The notes under the pieces were generated by a model, which saw only the letters and a list, made by a program, of their open reading frames with translations, ran no database searches and had not been told where the DNA came from. Both the position numbers and the translations under genes were made by a program. A stretch of DNA of 64,000 bases from Diploptera punctata (Eukaryota; Arthropoda; Insecta; Blattodea; Blaberidae), in assembly GCA_030220185.1 (NCBI GenBank), contig JASPKZ010001233.1, positions 1,116,001 to 1,180,000 of the forward strand, read 5' to 3'. Shown piece after piece: positions 1-12,200 of the stretch. The number at the start of each line of letters is the position of its first letter. Position 1 is the first letter of the stretch.

Positions 1-124
1 AGTTATTATTATTAATTCTTCGAAAGAAATTGGATCTATATTTTCGTCAATTAATGATAAATTTATTTCCTCATCTTCTGATTGTTCTGTCCATAGACGT
101 ATAAATAAAATTAATTGATTTTAG

Positions 125-266
125 GTTTTGCCCCCTTGGGGTCAACTGTATCACTGGCAGTCTATTGATGTTGGACTACAGGAACTGCTTCCCTGGAGCC
201 TGTTCTTCAATGTTTCAAGTCTACAACAGTTTGCTCCTGTAATGGAAATGCATCAATTTCTGCAAG
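125..266 (+). CDS. POFUT2: POFUT2 exon a
   Basis: Acceptor TTTTAG ends at 124 and donor GTAATA starts at 267. Begins in phase 0 with a Val-Leu-Pro-Pro-Trp stretch and leaves one base (phase 1). Encodes the LYHWQS block and the IPWS-like LPWSLFF region of the family. Confidence 0.9.
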
Positions 267-3200
267 GTAATATCTTATTTGTAACAGCTACTGGTATACA
301 TGCTGGCATTGAAAATGTTTATAAATAATAATAATCATGAATAGGTTTACAATGCTTTTCTAGGAATTAACACTATGAGGTATTAATTATTTAAGTACAA
401 TTTTATTCAATGAATGAATGAGTCACTTCTTATCTTACCTCGTAGTTTATGTTTTTTAAACATGGGAACTGCAGTTTTCAAGAGGACATCCCTCTCATTT
501 TCTCCTCTTGAAAACTGCAGTTCCCATGTTTAAAAAAACATAACTATGATATAAGATAAGAAGTGACTCATTTGTTCATTAATTGAATTAAGAACCTCAT
601 AATGTTATTCCCCATATTTAACTATGAAAATTTTATTACCTCGCCTCATGATCTTCTTCTTAGACTGGTCAAAACTTTTTTCGGTTCCATTGTCAGTATT
701 TTCATGACCATTGTTGTATCATCCTGAAGACATTCACAATAACATATCTCTTCTCCCTCTTGAGTTTCCTTCAAAAATTATTTTAATTGAAATCCATCCT
801 GATTACATGTCAGTGCTTTTAGCCTTTATTACAGTTATGTATTGGGTCGTTTATATAACTGAAGAGCTCTTCAGGATGACACAATGGTCATGAAAATACT
901 GATGATGGAACCCGAAGAAGGTTTTGAAACAACTCTAAGAAGAAGAAGATTATGAGGTTACGTAATAAAATTTTACTTAAGTAGGTTTACAATAGTGGTT
1001 GTCGTATTTTGTTTCCGTCTTTGATCCGAGGCTTGATCCTTGGGACTGCGAGCAATGTGTAAGATTTACCTTAAAATGGGTTGCTAGCCCATTCTTATGG
1101 CAGGTTTATTATTCGGGGTTTCCTCCTTAAGCCGATTGCCTTCTCCCAACTCCACAGCTCAATCTGCCCCATTTGATTTCAGAGTTGTCTCTCCTAGATG
1201 GGTTGTCTTGCAGGACTAACGAACCCTATCTGCTCGTTCGTCAATCTACATGGCAGTAGATGTATAGTTGCCTCTTTTGCCAGGTAACCGTACCAAAGGT
1301 CCTTCTTCTCCGCTGTATCTGCATTTGAGGTCTTCACCGTAACCCTAGCAAGGGGCCCTCACAAAATACTATCAGCTGGGCAGGCTGAACTGAGGTTTTT
1401 TTTTATCCCCCTCGCCCTTTTTTACCTGACTTGGGACAGGCTATGGGAATAAGAGGAAGACCTGCCAAGAGATGGATAGATAGTGAATATCCAATACATC
1501 TTCCTCCGAGGAGTGATTTTGGAAATAAACAGGATGAAAATCCTACAAATTATGAGTAAGAAGAAGAAGAATGTTTACAGTAGGCGGCTCCATGGCGTAA
1601 ATGGTTGGACACTTGCCTCTCACCACTGGGGTTCCGAGATTGAGTCTCGGTTACTCCATGTGGGTTTTGCAGTAGATGAAACTGAGCTTGGGCAGGTTTT
1701 TTCAGGGTTTCTCCTGTTTTCTCCTGCCAAAATTTCATTTCACCATTTTCTCCATACTCATCTCACCCACTTCATTTTGTTCATCTGCCCCTGTGATGGT
1801 GCATCAGGCATGGTCAGCTGGCACCCTTGTTATTCACAGACCTCTATATATATAGGGGTTCGTCTCATCTCATCTCTTCACCCTACTCTGAGTTGGACAT
1901 GAGCTGAGGATATTTATTTATTTAGGTTTATGATGTATTATCTCATCTTCTTGTCATCAGTGTTCTACATTTTGATATTATGTCTCTTCTTAGGCCATAT
2001 GGTGATAATTTTTTTAACAATATTCCGCTTTTTTTTTTTTTGTCCTTACTCTCTGTTTGGTAATTATAATGATCAACAAAAGTTGTGCAGATATTTCATC
2101 ATATAAGAATTAAATTAAAGTGTTTAATACCTCACCTCATATCCAGTCTTCTAATTAAACCAGTTTCAAAGCTTGGGCAGCTTCATCTTCGGTAATTTCT
2201 TGGCGACTGATGTTATGTCAGTCAGGAGAACTGCTTCATCCTCCCTCTGTTGGTGGACTGATGAACCTGCGGAAAAAATCAGAATCAGCTTCCTGCTGCC
2301 CAAGCTTTGAAACTGGTTTAATTAGAAGACTGGATATGAGGTGAGGTATTAAACACTTTAATATAATTTTTAATTAAACCTCATAATGATTTTTTCCTAT
2401 ATAAGTTCAATATTTCATTATATATTTTGGCATCTTGTGCACAGAGATTGGAACCTCTTCTCTTGACTTAGTATATATCCTGCAGCACTATGCCGATGCT
2501 TTTGAATCTGGCAAATGGGAAGAGAAGTTTGAGGTGGAGCCATGTCATGAAGATAATAAGTATACTCATGTTAACGTGGGAAACTATAGGTAAGAAATTC
2601 TTTCATGATACCAGATGTTAATACAATGTTGAAATTTCCTGCTAGATTAGTAATAACTTAAGACCATGATGATGAAACAAATTTGTAACTTTTTTCTTGG
2701 CATACAGCTCTTATAGTTTTAGGGTAGTGCTTCCTTAACTACATTAGCCTATTCTTCTCTCTTCTCTGTCTTCTCCCTCCATACCTTAACACCTAAACTT
2801 TTCCACACAGTCCAACCATTTCTGTCAAGGTCATCTTCCATCTCTTCATCAATCTTGGTGGACAGGTGATTACCATCCTTGCCTCTAGTTTCATGGTTCA
2901 TGATTTTAAACCTGGCTGGGGTCAATGGATTTTTCAAGCCATAAAAATCCTGTATATGGGTTCCTTGGGTATGGTCCCTTGTCACATAAAAGAACCTCAA
3001 GCCTGAAAAAAGAGACCTCTGACCAACCTTTGTCAGCTCTTTCATGCCCAGATTTGAATTATGATGCTAAAGACCACTGATATTAAAGACTATCAATAAA
3101 TAGAAATAATTTAACAGTTATCGGAGAAAATATTTGGAAAAACTTACCTCATAAATTTCACAAGGCCATGGTTTCAGACAACATCTTGTTCATCATCAGT

Positions 3201-6200
3201 CACAACTCTGACTGATCAAATTCTTTGGCCGTCAACTTCTCTATTGTTAACATCTTCTGTGCTTCCATCATTAGTTGAATTTATAAACTTTGAAATTAAA
3301 TTTAAGAAAGAAAAATTAAAGCTTGAACCGGGATTTGAACCCTGGACCTCTCATTCTCCATAAGAGTATACTGTCCATTACATGCTTCTCCATGTGAGAT
3401 GTCCAGGGTTCAAACATTAAGGGTCGAATGTTTGAATGCATTAGACAGTAAAAGGCGTTCTCTGCTGATAAAGTTTTATTCAAACACATTTTTCTTACTC
3501 AGAAATCTATTCACGCGGTAATAATTGTAAAGCTACCTGACAAGGTACCTTAAGATCGTAGCTCAAGATATAAACTTATGTGAAAATCCCGATGGTAACC
3601 GATGTAGTTTGAAACTTATCCAAGATGTCGGACCTTGAAGACTTCGATCATGTTTTCGGTATACGCGGATAAGAGGAATTTGATAGAGTCTACCAAAGAA
3701 TTCAACTGGAAGAACAGGAGAATCGGCGTAATATTGCACGTCGCAGACGTGTTTGTATACGGTATTATTTGCGGGATGCAAGCATAAATGCATTCCTCTA
3801 TAGCAGACGAAAATAACGGAAGTGGTTTTATCGCTGAGAATTCTGGGTAATTCGTTGCCAATATTACGAAAACGTCAACATTCATGCATGACCGGTTAAG
3901 GCGGCCGTTAATTCGATCTCAGCTCACCAGTGATTGGAAGTAATTTGAGTAGAGAGTAATGTATTTGCATACGACCCTAAGTTTTCTTTCATAAATTAGG
4001 ATTGGAAAATGTTAATTTAAATAAAAACGTAAAAATTTGAAATTAAATTTTGTTCGTTGGGAATATCAAAGTTCATCAATCTATTATATTATTTTTGGTC
4101 TGGACATCTTACCTCAATATTAATGTTGTTTTGTTCTTGGACATGTTTCAAAACAATTCTGTTTTATCGTCAGCTTTCCCAGACTGGTTTTATTTATGTT
4201 GCATTATGTTGCACCACCTGGATGTCGATGTCAGCTCCATCCTGTGGTTGGCCAAAGAACCTCCAAACAAGGTCACCCTCCATCGGAATATCAAAATTCA
4301 TAACTCTCTTTCTGTTCTTCTGAATATAAATTTTTTCCCAAATAGTCAGCTCTTTTGTATTTTCTAACTGTTTTAATAATTTAGTGTCTGAATTTATATT
4401 ATGTTTTTCAGACCAAACATGAGCAGCAACTGCAGATTTTTCAATTTCTCCATTTTTAATATTTCTTATGTGTTCTTTGGTTCTAATTTTTAGGTTTCTT
4501 CTTGTTTTCCCTATATATATCTTTTCACAACCCATGCATTCAATTTGATATATTCCTGACTTTTTATTTTTATCAGTTTTTTTTCATTTTTGTTGGTTTT
4601 TATTAGTTTATTTAAACTGTAGTTATTTTTTGGTGCTAATTTAATATTAAACATCTCAAATATATTTTGAAATTTATTATGTACCCAAGGGTGATATGTG
4701 AATTTCCTATATTTTTTCCTAGGTGGTTCTTCTTTTTCAAGATTACTTCTGTTTATCATTTTTTGTTTTTTATACTTTTCTGTCCTTTAATGTACCATTT
4801 TTTCATCAAACCCATTTTCTCTTGCTACTTTGATTATGTGTTTCTTCTCATGTTTGAAATATTCTTCGTTTAAGGGTAAGTTTACCAATCTATGAGTTAA
4901 ACTATTAAATGCTGCTAATTTATGTCCAATTGGATTGAACCCTGTTGATTTTATAAAATTTTCCATATGAGTTTCTTTCCTATGAATCCCGAATTCAGTT
5001 TTCCTTTTTTCTTCGTTTCTGACCAATTTAAGATCCAAAAAAGGTATTTGTTTATTGTCTTCTATTTCTTTGGTGAATTTAATGTTTGTACTCTGTAAAT
5101 TTAATAGTTTTAGGGAATCTTCTACATGTTTTTCTTTAACAATACAAATTATATCATCGACATATCTACTCCAAAATTTAAACATTGTGGGATGTGCTTT
5201 AGTGATTTTACATTCAAAATCGCTCATAAATAAATTTGCCAGGAAAGGTGATGATGGGTTTCCCATTGAGAGCCCTGATTTTTGTCTATAGAAACTCCCA
5301 TTAAATGTAAAAAACATTTGGTCAATGCATAACTCAGTTAATTTCAAATAATCTTCTTTGATCTCTCTGTCTATGTTGTTTTTTCTTAACCAATTGTTCA
5401 ATATCTCCAAAGTTTTTTGTTTCGGTACATTTGTGAATAGTGAAACTACATCAAACGAAACCAACCTATCTGTGGGTTCAATTTTCACTTTTTCTAATTT
5501 CTTAACTAATTCCAATGAATTTTCAATCTGCAGACTTTCAAAATTATTGATTCTTTTAAATTGATTATTCAGCCATTTCAAAATTTTGTAGGTTGGTGAT
5601 CCAATATTGTTAATTATTGGCCTCATTTTGTTTCCAGGTTTGTGAATTTTTGGAAGTCCATGTATATTAGGGTTTCTTGGTTGCTTACTTTAAATTGAAA
5701 TTTTTCTTTCTTGGATAGAGTTTTAACATTTTTAAAACAGTTTTCCACTTTTTTTATGGTTTTTGGTAGGGGGTCATTCTTAATTTTTTCATACTCTTTT
5801 CCTTTCAAAAGTTCTTCCATTCTATTTTGATAATCTTCTTTGTCCAGAATTATAATTTGGTTACCCTTATCTGATTTTGTATATACAACATTTTTATTTA
5901 TTTGTTTGAGTGTTTTTAAATTTTCCTTACAAACTGGGTTTTTATTTGTATTCTTTATTTTATTCAAAATTTCTTCACATTTTTTTCTGATGATTATTTT
6001 TTCTTCTGTAACTAACCCTTCTATTGAATTTTCAATGTCCACTATGTATTCTTCTATTCTATTGGAATAATCTATTGCTGTTTTTAGACCGTTTTCTAAC
6101 AATTTTGTCTCTTTTAGGTTAAAGGTTGCCTTTGAAAAATTTTTAACATAATTTCTGGTGGATTCTGATTTTTCTTCATTTCTGGTTTTATTCTGATGTT

Positions 6201-9200
6201 TGATTTTATTTGATGTATTCTTCTTTTCCTTTGATTTAGTTAACAAATTATTTATCTTTGTCTTTTGTTTCTCAATTTTCTTTTTCATGGCTATGTTCAA
6301 AAAAGTGAAAAATTTATTTTCTAGGTTTTCCCACATGATGTTTCCTAATATGTCCAAGAACAAATCAACATTAATATTGAGGTAAGATGTCCAGACCAAA
6401 AATAATATAATTAAAATAACCTCAAAATATAACTTCCTAAAATTAAATATTCATCAATCTATGTTTATATTTCTGAATGTATATCTTTGCCAAACTGTCA
6501 AATTCTAAAGATTTATTGAATTGTTTTAAAAGTTTTTTTTTCTCTTCCAGTTTTTTTTTTACTAGAACTATGTGCAGCAATTTGAGATTTATTTATGTTA
6601 AAGCATAGCCTATAGACAGTTTGTCTGGAAAAATTAATTTTGCTTATTCTTGATATAATCATTATTATTAAAGATTGTTAATGTTAGAAGTTAATCACAT
6701 TTATTTGTATTGATATCGTAGGGGCCCTTTTTGGGGTTACACAAACATAACAGCAAAACAAGTTGAATGCCTCTCATTTCATGGTCATGCTTCACAACTG
6801 CAAGAAGTAATCAAAGACTTGGATGCTCGTACTATAATGTTTGATCATGCTGAGATAGCCTTACATGACACATTTGGTGATGCTTTGTATTGGAAAGCTC
6901 GTCGCAGCATGCGATTTGCTTCTGTATTAGTCAAACTTGCTTCTAATTTCCGATCAGAATATCTTAACTCTACAGACAAAGCAGATGGCACAGTTCGACC
7001 AGATGACTGGACTCAAGAAACAGTAAGTATTTCATTGAATTTAATTGAGGGAAAATATACAATACAATATTAATAATAAATACGAGGGTGGATCAAATGT
7101 AAACCGGAATTTGTATCTGGAGGCTCTGGTAGTGAACTGCAAAGGTTGCGGTTTGAAGGGGAAGTTGGTGGGGGTGTCTGGAGTAGGGATCCTGATGTGT
7201 CGCACTCCGAAGAGCGGCCACTTGCTTCAGTATGCCATGAGCGAGCAAGGGGTACACACATCTGTTGCACAATGCATTATTATTAAGTTTTTGGCGAAAG
7301 AAAGCACTAAACCTTCTGAAATTTTGAGAAGGCTCCATGCGCAGTTCGGGGAAGCAACCGTTTCGAAGATGCAGGTGTATGATTGGTGCAAAAATTTTAG
7401 CAGGCCGGGATTCAGTGGAAAATGAGCCCCACCAAAGACGGCAATGAACAAGCATCACTGCAGACAACATTCGTGCTGTACGAGACCTTATTGAGCAGGA
7501 TCGACGCATAACAATTTCTGAAATTGCTTCACACATTGGAATAAGCTTCGGAAGTGTTCAAGCCATCATCAGTGATGAACTCAAATTCCGAAAATTGTCT
7601 GCCAGATGGGTTCCTCGTCTCCTCAGCCAGGAACAAAAATATTTGACGAAAATGCATTGGACACCTCTGGAACATCCTCCTTACAGTCCAGATTTGTCAG
7701 CCTGTGACTACCGTTTGTTTGGGCCACTGAAAGAAAACCTGGGAGGAAGGTGGTTTGGTGACAATGCAGCGGTAGAGGAGTTCATGCGCAACTGGCTGAC
7801 TACACGTCATCCCTCATTCTTCAAGGACGGCATCAAAAAGTTGCCAACTCGATGACAAAAGTGTGTTGGAAATGTAGGAGACTATGTAGAAAAATGAGGT
7901 GGTAGTTTTGTATTTTTTTGTTAATTCAATAAAATTGTAAACAATAATTCCGGTTTATATTTGATTCACCCTCGTATATATGTCACAACAGCTCCAAAGG
8001 GCCAATGCTGACTCAATTGGTTGCTGTCACTGACAATTAAAATATAGGAAATATTTTACATCCATCCATAGTAATTCTGCCCGAAGGCAGGTCATTCACT
8101 GCAATCATAGAATTTTCATGCTATGCTTGCAGCTTTACTAGGGAATTGTAGGTGTGGTAGCTTCCCGTTGCTTTCCACAGTAGTGAAGGATGATGATGAT
8201 GGCCATATGATTTCGGGGACTGTTTGGGCCTTAAAGTTTTGTGACATTTGTCTTGCAAGTGAGGAAAAACCCCAATAAAAACCTCATCCAGAAAAACTGC
8301 CCCGACCATGGATTGAGCCCGGGCCTGCTATGTGACAAGGCAGCATGCTACCTCGAGACCACAGCGGTGGACATATTTTACATGTGACATAATTTTTTTT
8401 TTAGTTCCAATCATTAGAGGGTGGATTTATATGCACCAAAAACCATAAATACATGGCATGCTACTATGCAGCAAAAAAGTTGAAAATATGCTCTTAAAAT
8501 TTAAAAAAATATGCACAAAAATTAATTTTCTTCTTATAGTAAAATACACAATTTTCTCACATCATTTTATTAATTTTTTATGAAGCAACAATTGTAATAT
8601 TTTTACTTTTTCACTCCTAATTGAAGTTAATAATTCTATTTTATAGTTCATTCTCATTAATCTTGTTTGTAATATGAAATATAAGTCAACAATCATTTAA
8701 CAATCACTTATCAATTTTTGTTACAATAAATAACCAAATATTTTTCTAAATTTTCTGGTAGAAAGCCCTTCCTTCTGTCACTTAAAATGTGTTTGTAAGA
8801 AGAGAAAGATCTCTCCACTTCATATGAGGTCACAGGGCAGTATCGCAAAGAATAAGAATTAAATTCTTTTTCAGATTCACCTTGTAACACACTGTTCACA
8901 TCCCGAATAAACTTTAGTCCTGGTTTCCTGGCTTCGATTTTTTCAATTTTCTTACAAAGTGTCTTTCCAGTTTCTCCGGGCACTTCTTGGGCGACGGTAG
9001 CTTTATACATCTGCAGGGCAGAAGATAGTGGCACTCCTCTTTCTTCCAGACGTGTGATTGCGGCTGGTAGTTTACTAAAATAGGTTTTAATAAAAGCTAA
9101 TTTAGCCTGTAAGCTTTTCCAACTGCATGCATTCACTGCAACTGCAAAACTTGTTGCTTCATTCACATCCAAAGCTTCCAGCACTTTTCTTACATCTTCT

Positions 9201-12200
9201 AGGTAGTCACAATAATACAATGCTGATTCTATCCATGTTCCCCATCTTGTAAGGATTGACTCTGGGGGAAGACGAGTATCTGGCACCATTTGAGAAAATA
9301 ATTTCACTCTTGATGGAGCCTTGACAAAAACTTTTTTCACAGAAGATATTACTGCATTCACTTCTGGAAATTTTGCTCTGATCTCTTCTGCCAATCTGTT
9401 AAGGCTGTGAGCTAGAAGACATGTCACATGCACTGCCTTCGGATAAAATATTTTTAAAGCTTTAGCTGCTTTAATCATATACGCTGCCGCATCTGTGACT
9501 ATCAACAAAAGTTTTTCTTCATTTTCCTGAACAGACCATAGAACACGTAATGCATTACGAACAACACGTGTAATGGTGGAGTGATTTGTTTCCTCTAGTA
9601 CTCTGGAGGCGATAAGTTGGGGTGTTTCTGGTTCATATTCCACAAGTTTTCCCAAGGTAATATTGGTAATGTATCTTCCACACGAATCAGTTGATTCGTC
9701 TACAGATAGAAATGTTTGAATTACCAATGTCAGCTCTGATCTCTTGGAGGACCTACAATAAAATAACATACAAAATTAAATATATTTTAAACATTAAAGT
9801 AAAATTCCTAAAAATCGTAGTTAAATTATACAGCATTACAAGGGGCTTTATTTTTTCGTAAAATAAAATCTCTTATTTTGTGTTAAACATAACGCCATTT
9901 CTGTGGATATATCGTGAAATGAAAAAATCTTATATTTTAATTCTATATAAGAGGGAATAGCAACTTAAACGTTACATTAGTAATTTTCAAAAATAACCAC
10001 ATAATCATAAATTATATTAAAAAGAAATTATCCGAAAATTTCTAATACAAGTTCCAGCTTATTAAATTTCTATATAATTTTCCCAAGATATTGGTGTTAA
10101 AAAAATAAAAACTATATATAGATTATCACATGAACGAAATAAAAGTGTTGAATGAGGCTACTTGGTTTGTTACCCAGTACTCATTAACGAGTTTTAATTA
10201 TTTATTTATTGTGTGAAATTTACGGTTTTAGATAGACTTTCTCAAAGTGAATGAGTTGTTTTTCGCTGTAATCCAACCAGTTCACTCAATAAATCAAATT
10301 TTGTGATATATCGCGGAATAAATTTTCCTGAAATTTGTATTTTAAGCACCTACAGTGCTAAATATTACTAAGAGAAAAGTTTTGGAAAAAAAAAACTCGC
10401 GCATATCGCTCTTATAAAAAAAATAGGCTCTTACGTATTGTTCAAGTTTATTTGTTTTCATAATTTCATTTATTAAACGAACTTACCTCTTCATAAAGAG
10501 GGCCAATGTAATTTTTCCTTAGTGTAGACTTGTCAGGAATGTTTCTCCAAGAATCCTCGTAGTTCTGAACTGTTTAATTTCTTTAAAGGAATGTTTGCCG
10601 ACACCAATGCTTTACACAAGTCTGTTGAAAAAAAAACATCATTTCCACTCTTCCTTGTAGAAAATGCTGATGTTAAAGTTGTCTGAATTTTTGATGTGGT
10701 TTTCCTAGAAGCATTTTTCTTGTGAGCTGCTGTTTGTAAGTGTTGCGTGATCTGAAACTTTTTGTCACAGGGAACCTGTAAGTAAAAATGAATAATTAGT
10801 GAAATGTATTTCATCTTACTTTATTTTATATGAAAAGATATTCAGTGCAGAATTATACTGATTTAATAATGTGATAAACTGATATACTTTATTTAATATA
10901 TTCATATATTTGTCGCAGACTTGGCATAGGACAATTTTTCCATTTGTTGTTAATGTAGGATTCTCACCAATCAATTGATGAAGCAAAAATATTTTACTGG
11001 ATTTTTCCTTTGGCATTGAAAACACTTGTCTTGGTCCACTAAAACTCAAAAAATGTTATTTGAGAAAAGAATTTAAACTTGATTCCTGATTGATGAAGCA
11101 AAGATATTTTACTGGATTTTTCCTTCAGCATTGAAAACACTTGTTTTGGTCCACTAAAACTCAAAAAATGTTATTTGAGAAAAGAATTTAAACTTAATTC
11201 CAGATTTGTTTTGTCACCATGGTCAATAATGTACAACAGGCTTCCTTTGTGTGAAATGAAGTATATTTTGCACACATGGAAGTATATTTCAGGAATGATT
11301 TTAGAGTCTTTGTTATATATGCCGACAGTCTCAATAAAGCTGATGTTCAAACTTCAAAGAATATCGCTGGTTGAAAACGAAAACAAGGAAATTACCACCA
11401 ATAAACTGTCCATTGTTGGCAAGCACGTTCATCTCTTCTGAAATCTTCCTTTCAAGAAATGGTTTAGGCCAGATTGCTTTATTGACCTGTTGAGATTTAA
11501 AACTGCAGACCCCCTGTTCGACATTGTCACTGTTGTGCAAAAATGTGAAATAGGGATGCTGGCTTTCTATGAAAACAAATTTGTCTTTATTTGTAAAAAC
11601 ATGACAATAAAGCAGAAACTTGTAATTTTGTGGGGCTACAAACTAATATTTTAATATTAAGTAGAGAAAAAAGTATAATATATGCACCCATATGCACATA
11701 TTAATGAAATATGCGCTAATCCCGTGAATATGTATTTATAGGCACTATAAAATTTTGCCAATTGATTCCAAATGACATGAAATGCATTTTCCTCTTCCAT
11801 GTATATGTTTATCTTTGAAGTAATAAAACATACAAATATGCAGAAATCTGCCTTCTACCAATCATACACCTTACGCATGCCAAAAAACGCAAAGTGGTTT
11901 ACACTATAGAATCATGGGATGCAGTCAACATATAAACTATATTTGAACTCATGTTATCAACAAACCTAAAAGCTAACCTAATGCAATTTAAGTACTCTAA
12001 TCTGTGAAAGATAACCTAAAAGCTAATCTAATGCACTTTAAGTATTCTAACCTGTGAAAGAATGCACGCTGATTTTATTTAGTGTAAGTTAATTAGTACA
12101 GTGTCTATGTTGGCTGCACTCGAACACAGAATATTCGTTCAAATCAATATAGCTGCCATGTCTTCATGTAGTTCAGTATCATAAAAAAAAATTCAAATAA

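Larger units (their letters stand above)
4085..6449 (-). mobile_element. Penelope-like element, family 1 copy 1
   Basis: A complete-looking EN+ PLE on the minus strand, flanked by a perfect 13-bp target duplication TTCATCAATCTAT (4072-4084 and 6450-6462). Termini are inverted repeats: CTTACCTCAATATTAATGTT near 4110 and its complement near 6365. The right end carries the single asymmetric tail AACCTCAAAATATAACTTCC. PLEs retrotranspose through an RT related to telomerase and a GIY-YIG nuclease (family knowledge). Relative to copy 2 it lacks about 115 bp just inside its 5' end. Confidence 0.88.
4020..6610 (-). repeat. Older PLE fragment split by PLE copy 1
   Basis: Left piece 4050-4084 (GGGAATATCAAAGTTCATC) and right piece 6450-6610 (TCTGAATGTATATCTTTGCC onward) resemble the C-terminal GIY-YIG coding end of the PLEs, compare 28010-28180. 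They are contiguous once the 4085-6449 insertion and one copy of its 13-bp target duplication are ignored. Confidence 0.6.
8405..11760 (-). mobile_element. hAT-type DNA transposon (ends uncertain)
   Basis: A hAT transposase lies on the minus strand (8711-11016). Subterminal regions on both sides are rich in ATATGCA-type words (8428-8520 and 11675-11745), as seen near hAT ends. I could not find convincing terminal inverted repeats or an 8-bp duplication, so the limits are approximate. 11210-11640 holds only short meaningless frames. Confidence 0.65.

Noticed and set aside
1..124. A further POFUT2 exon at the window start
   Set aside because: All three frames contain stops or no family motif; the acceptor at 123-124 shows this is intron.
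5055..5564. Plus-strand open frames across PLE copy 1 (and their mirror images in copy 2)
   Set aside because: They are the antisense shadow of the RT coding frame; identical shadows appear in both copies because the elements are identical.
8405..11760. Precise hAT terminal repeats (TAGAGGGTGG at 8413 versus TAGTGCCTAT at 11745) and an 8-bp duplication
   Set aside because: Only the first few bases agree and the flanking octamers CCAATCAT and TAAAATTT do not match, so the ends were left approximate.
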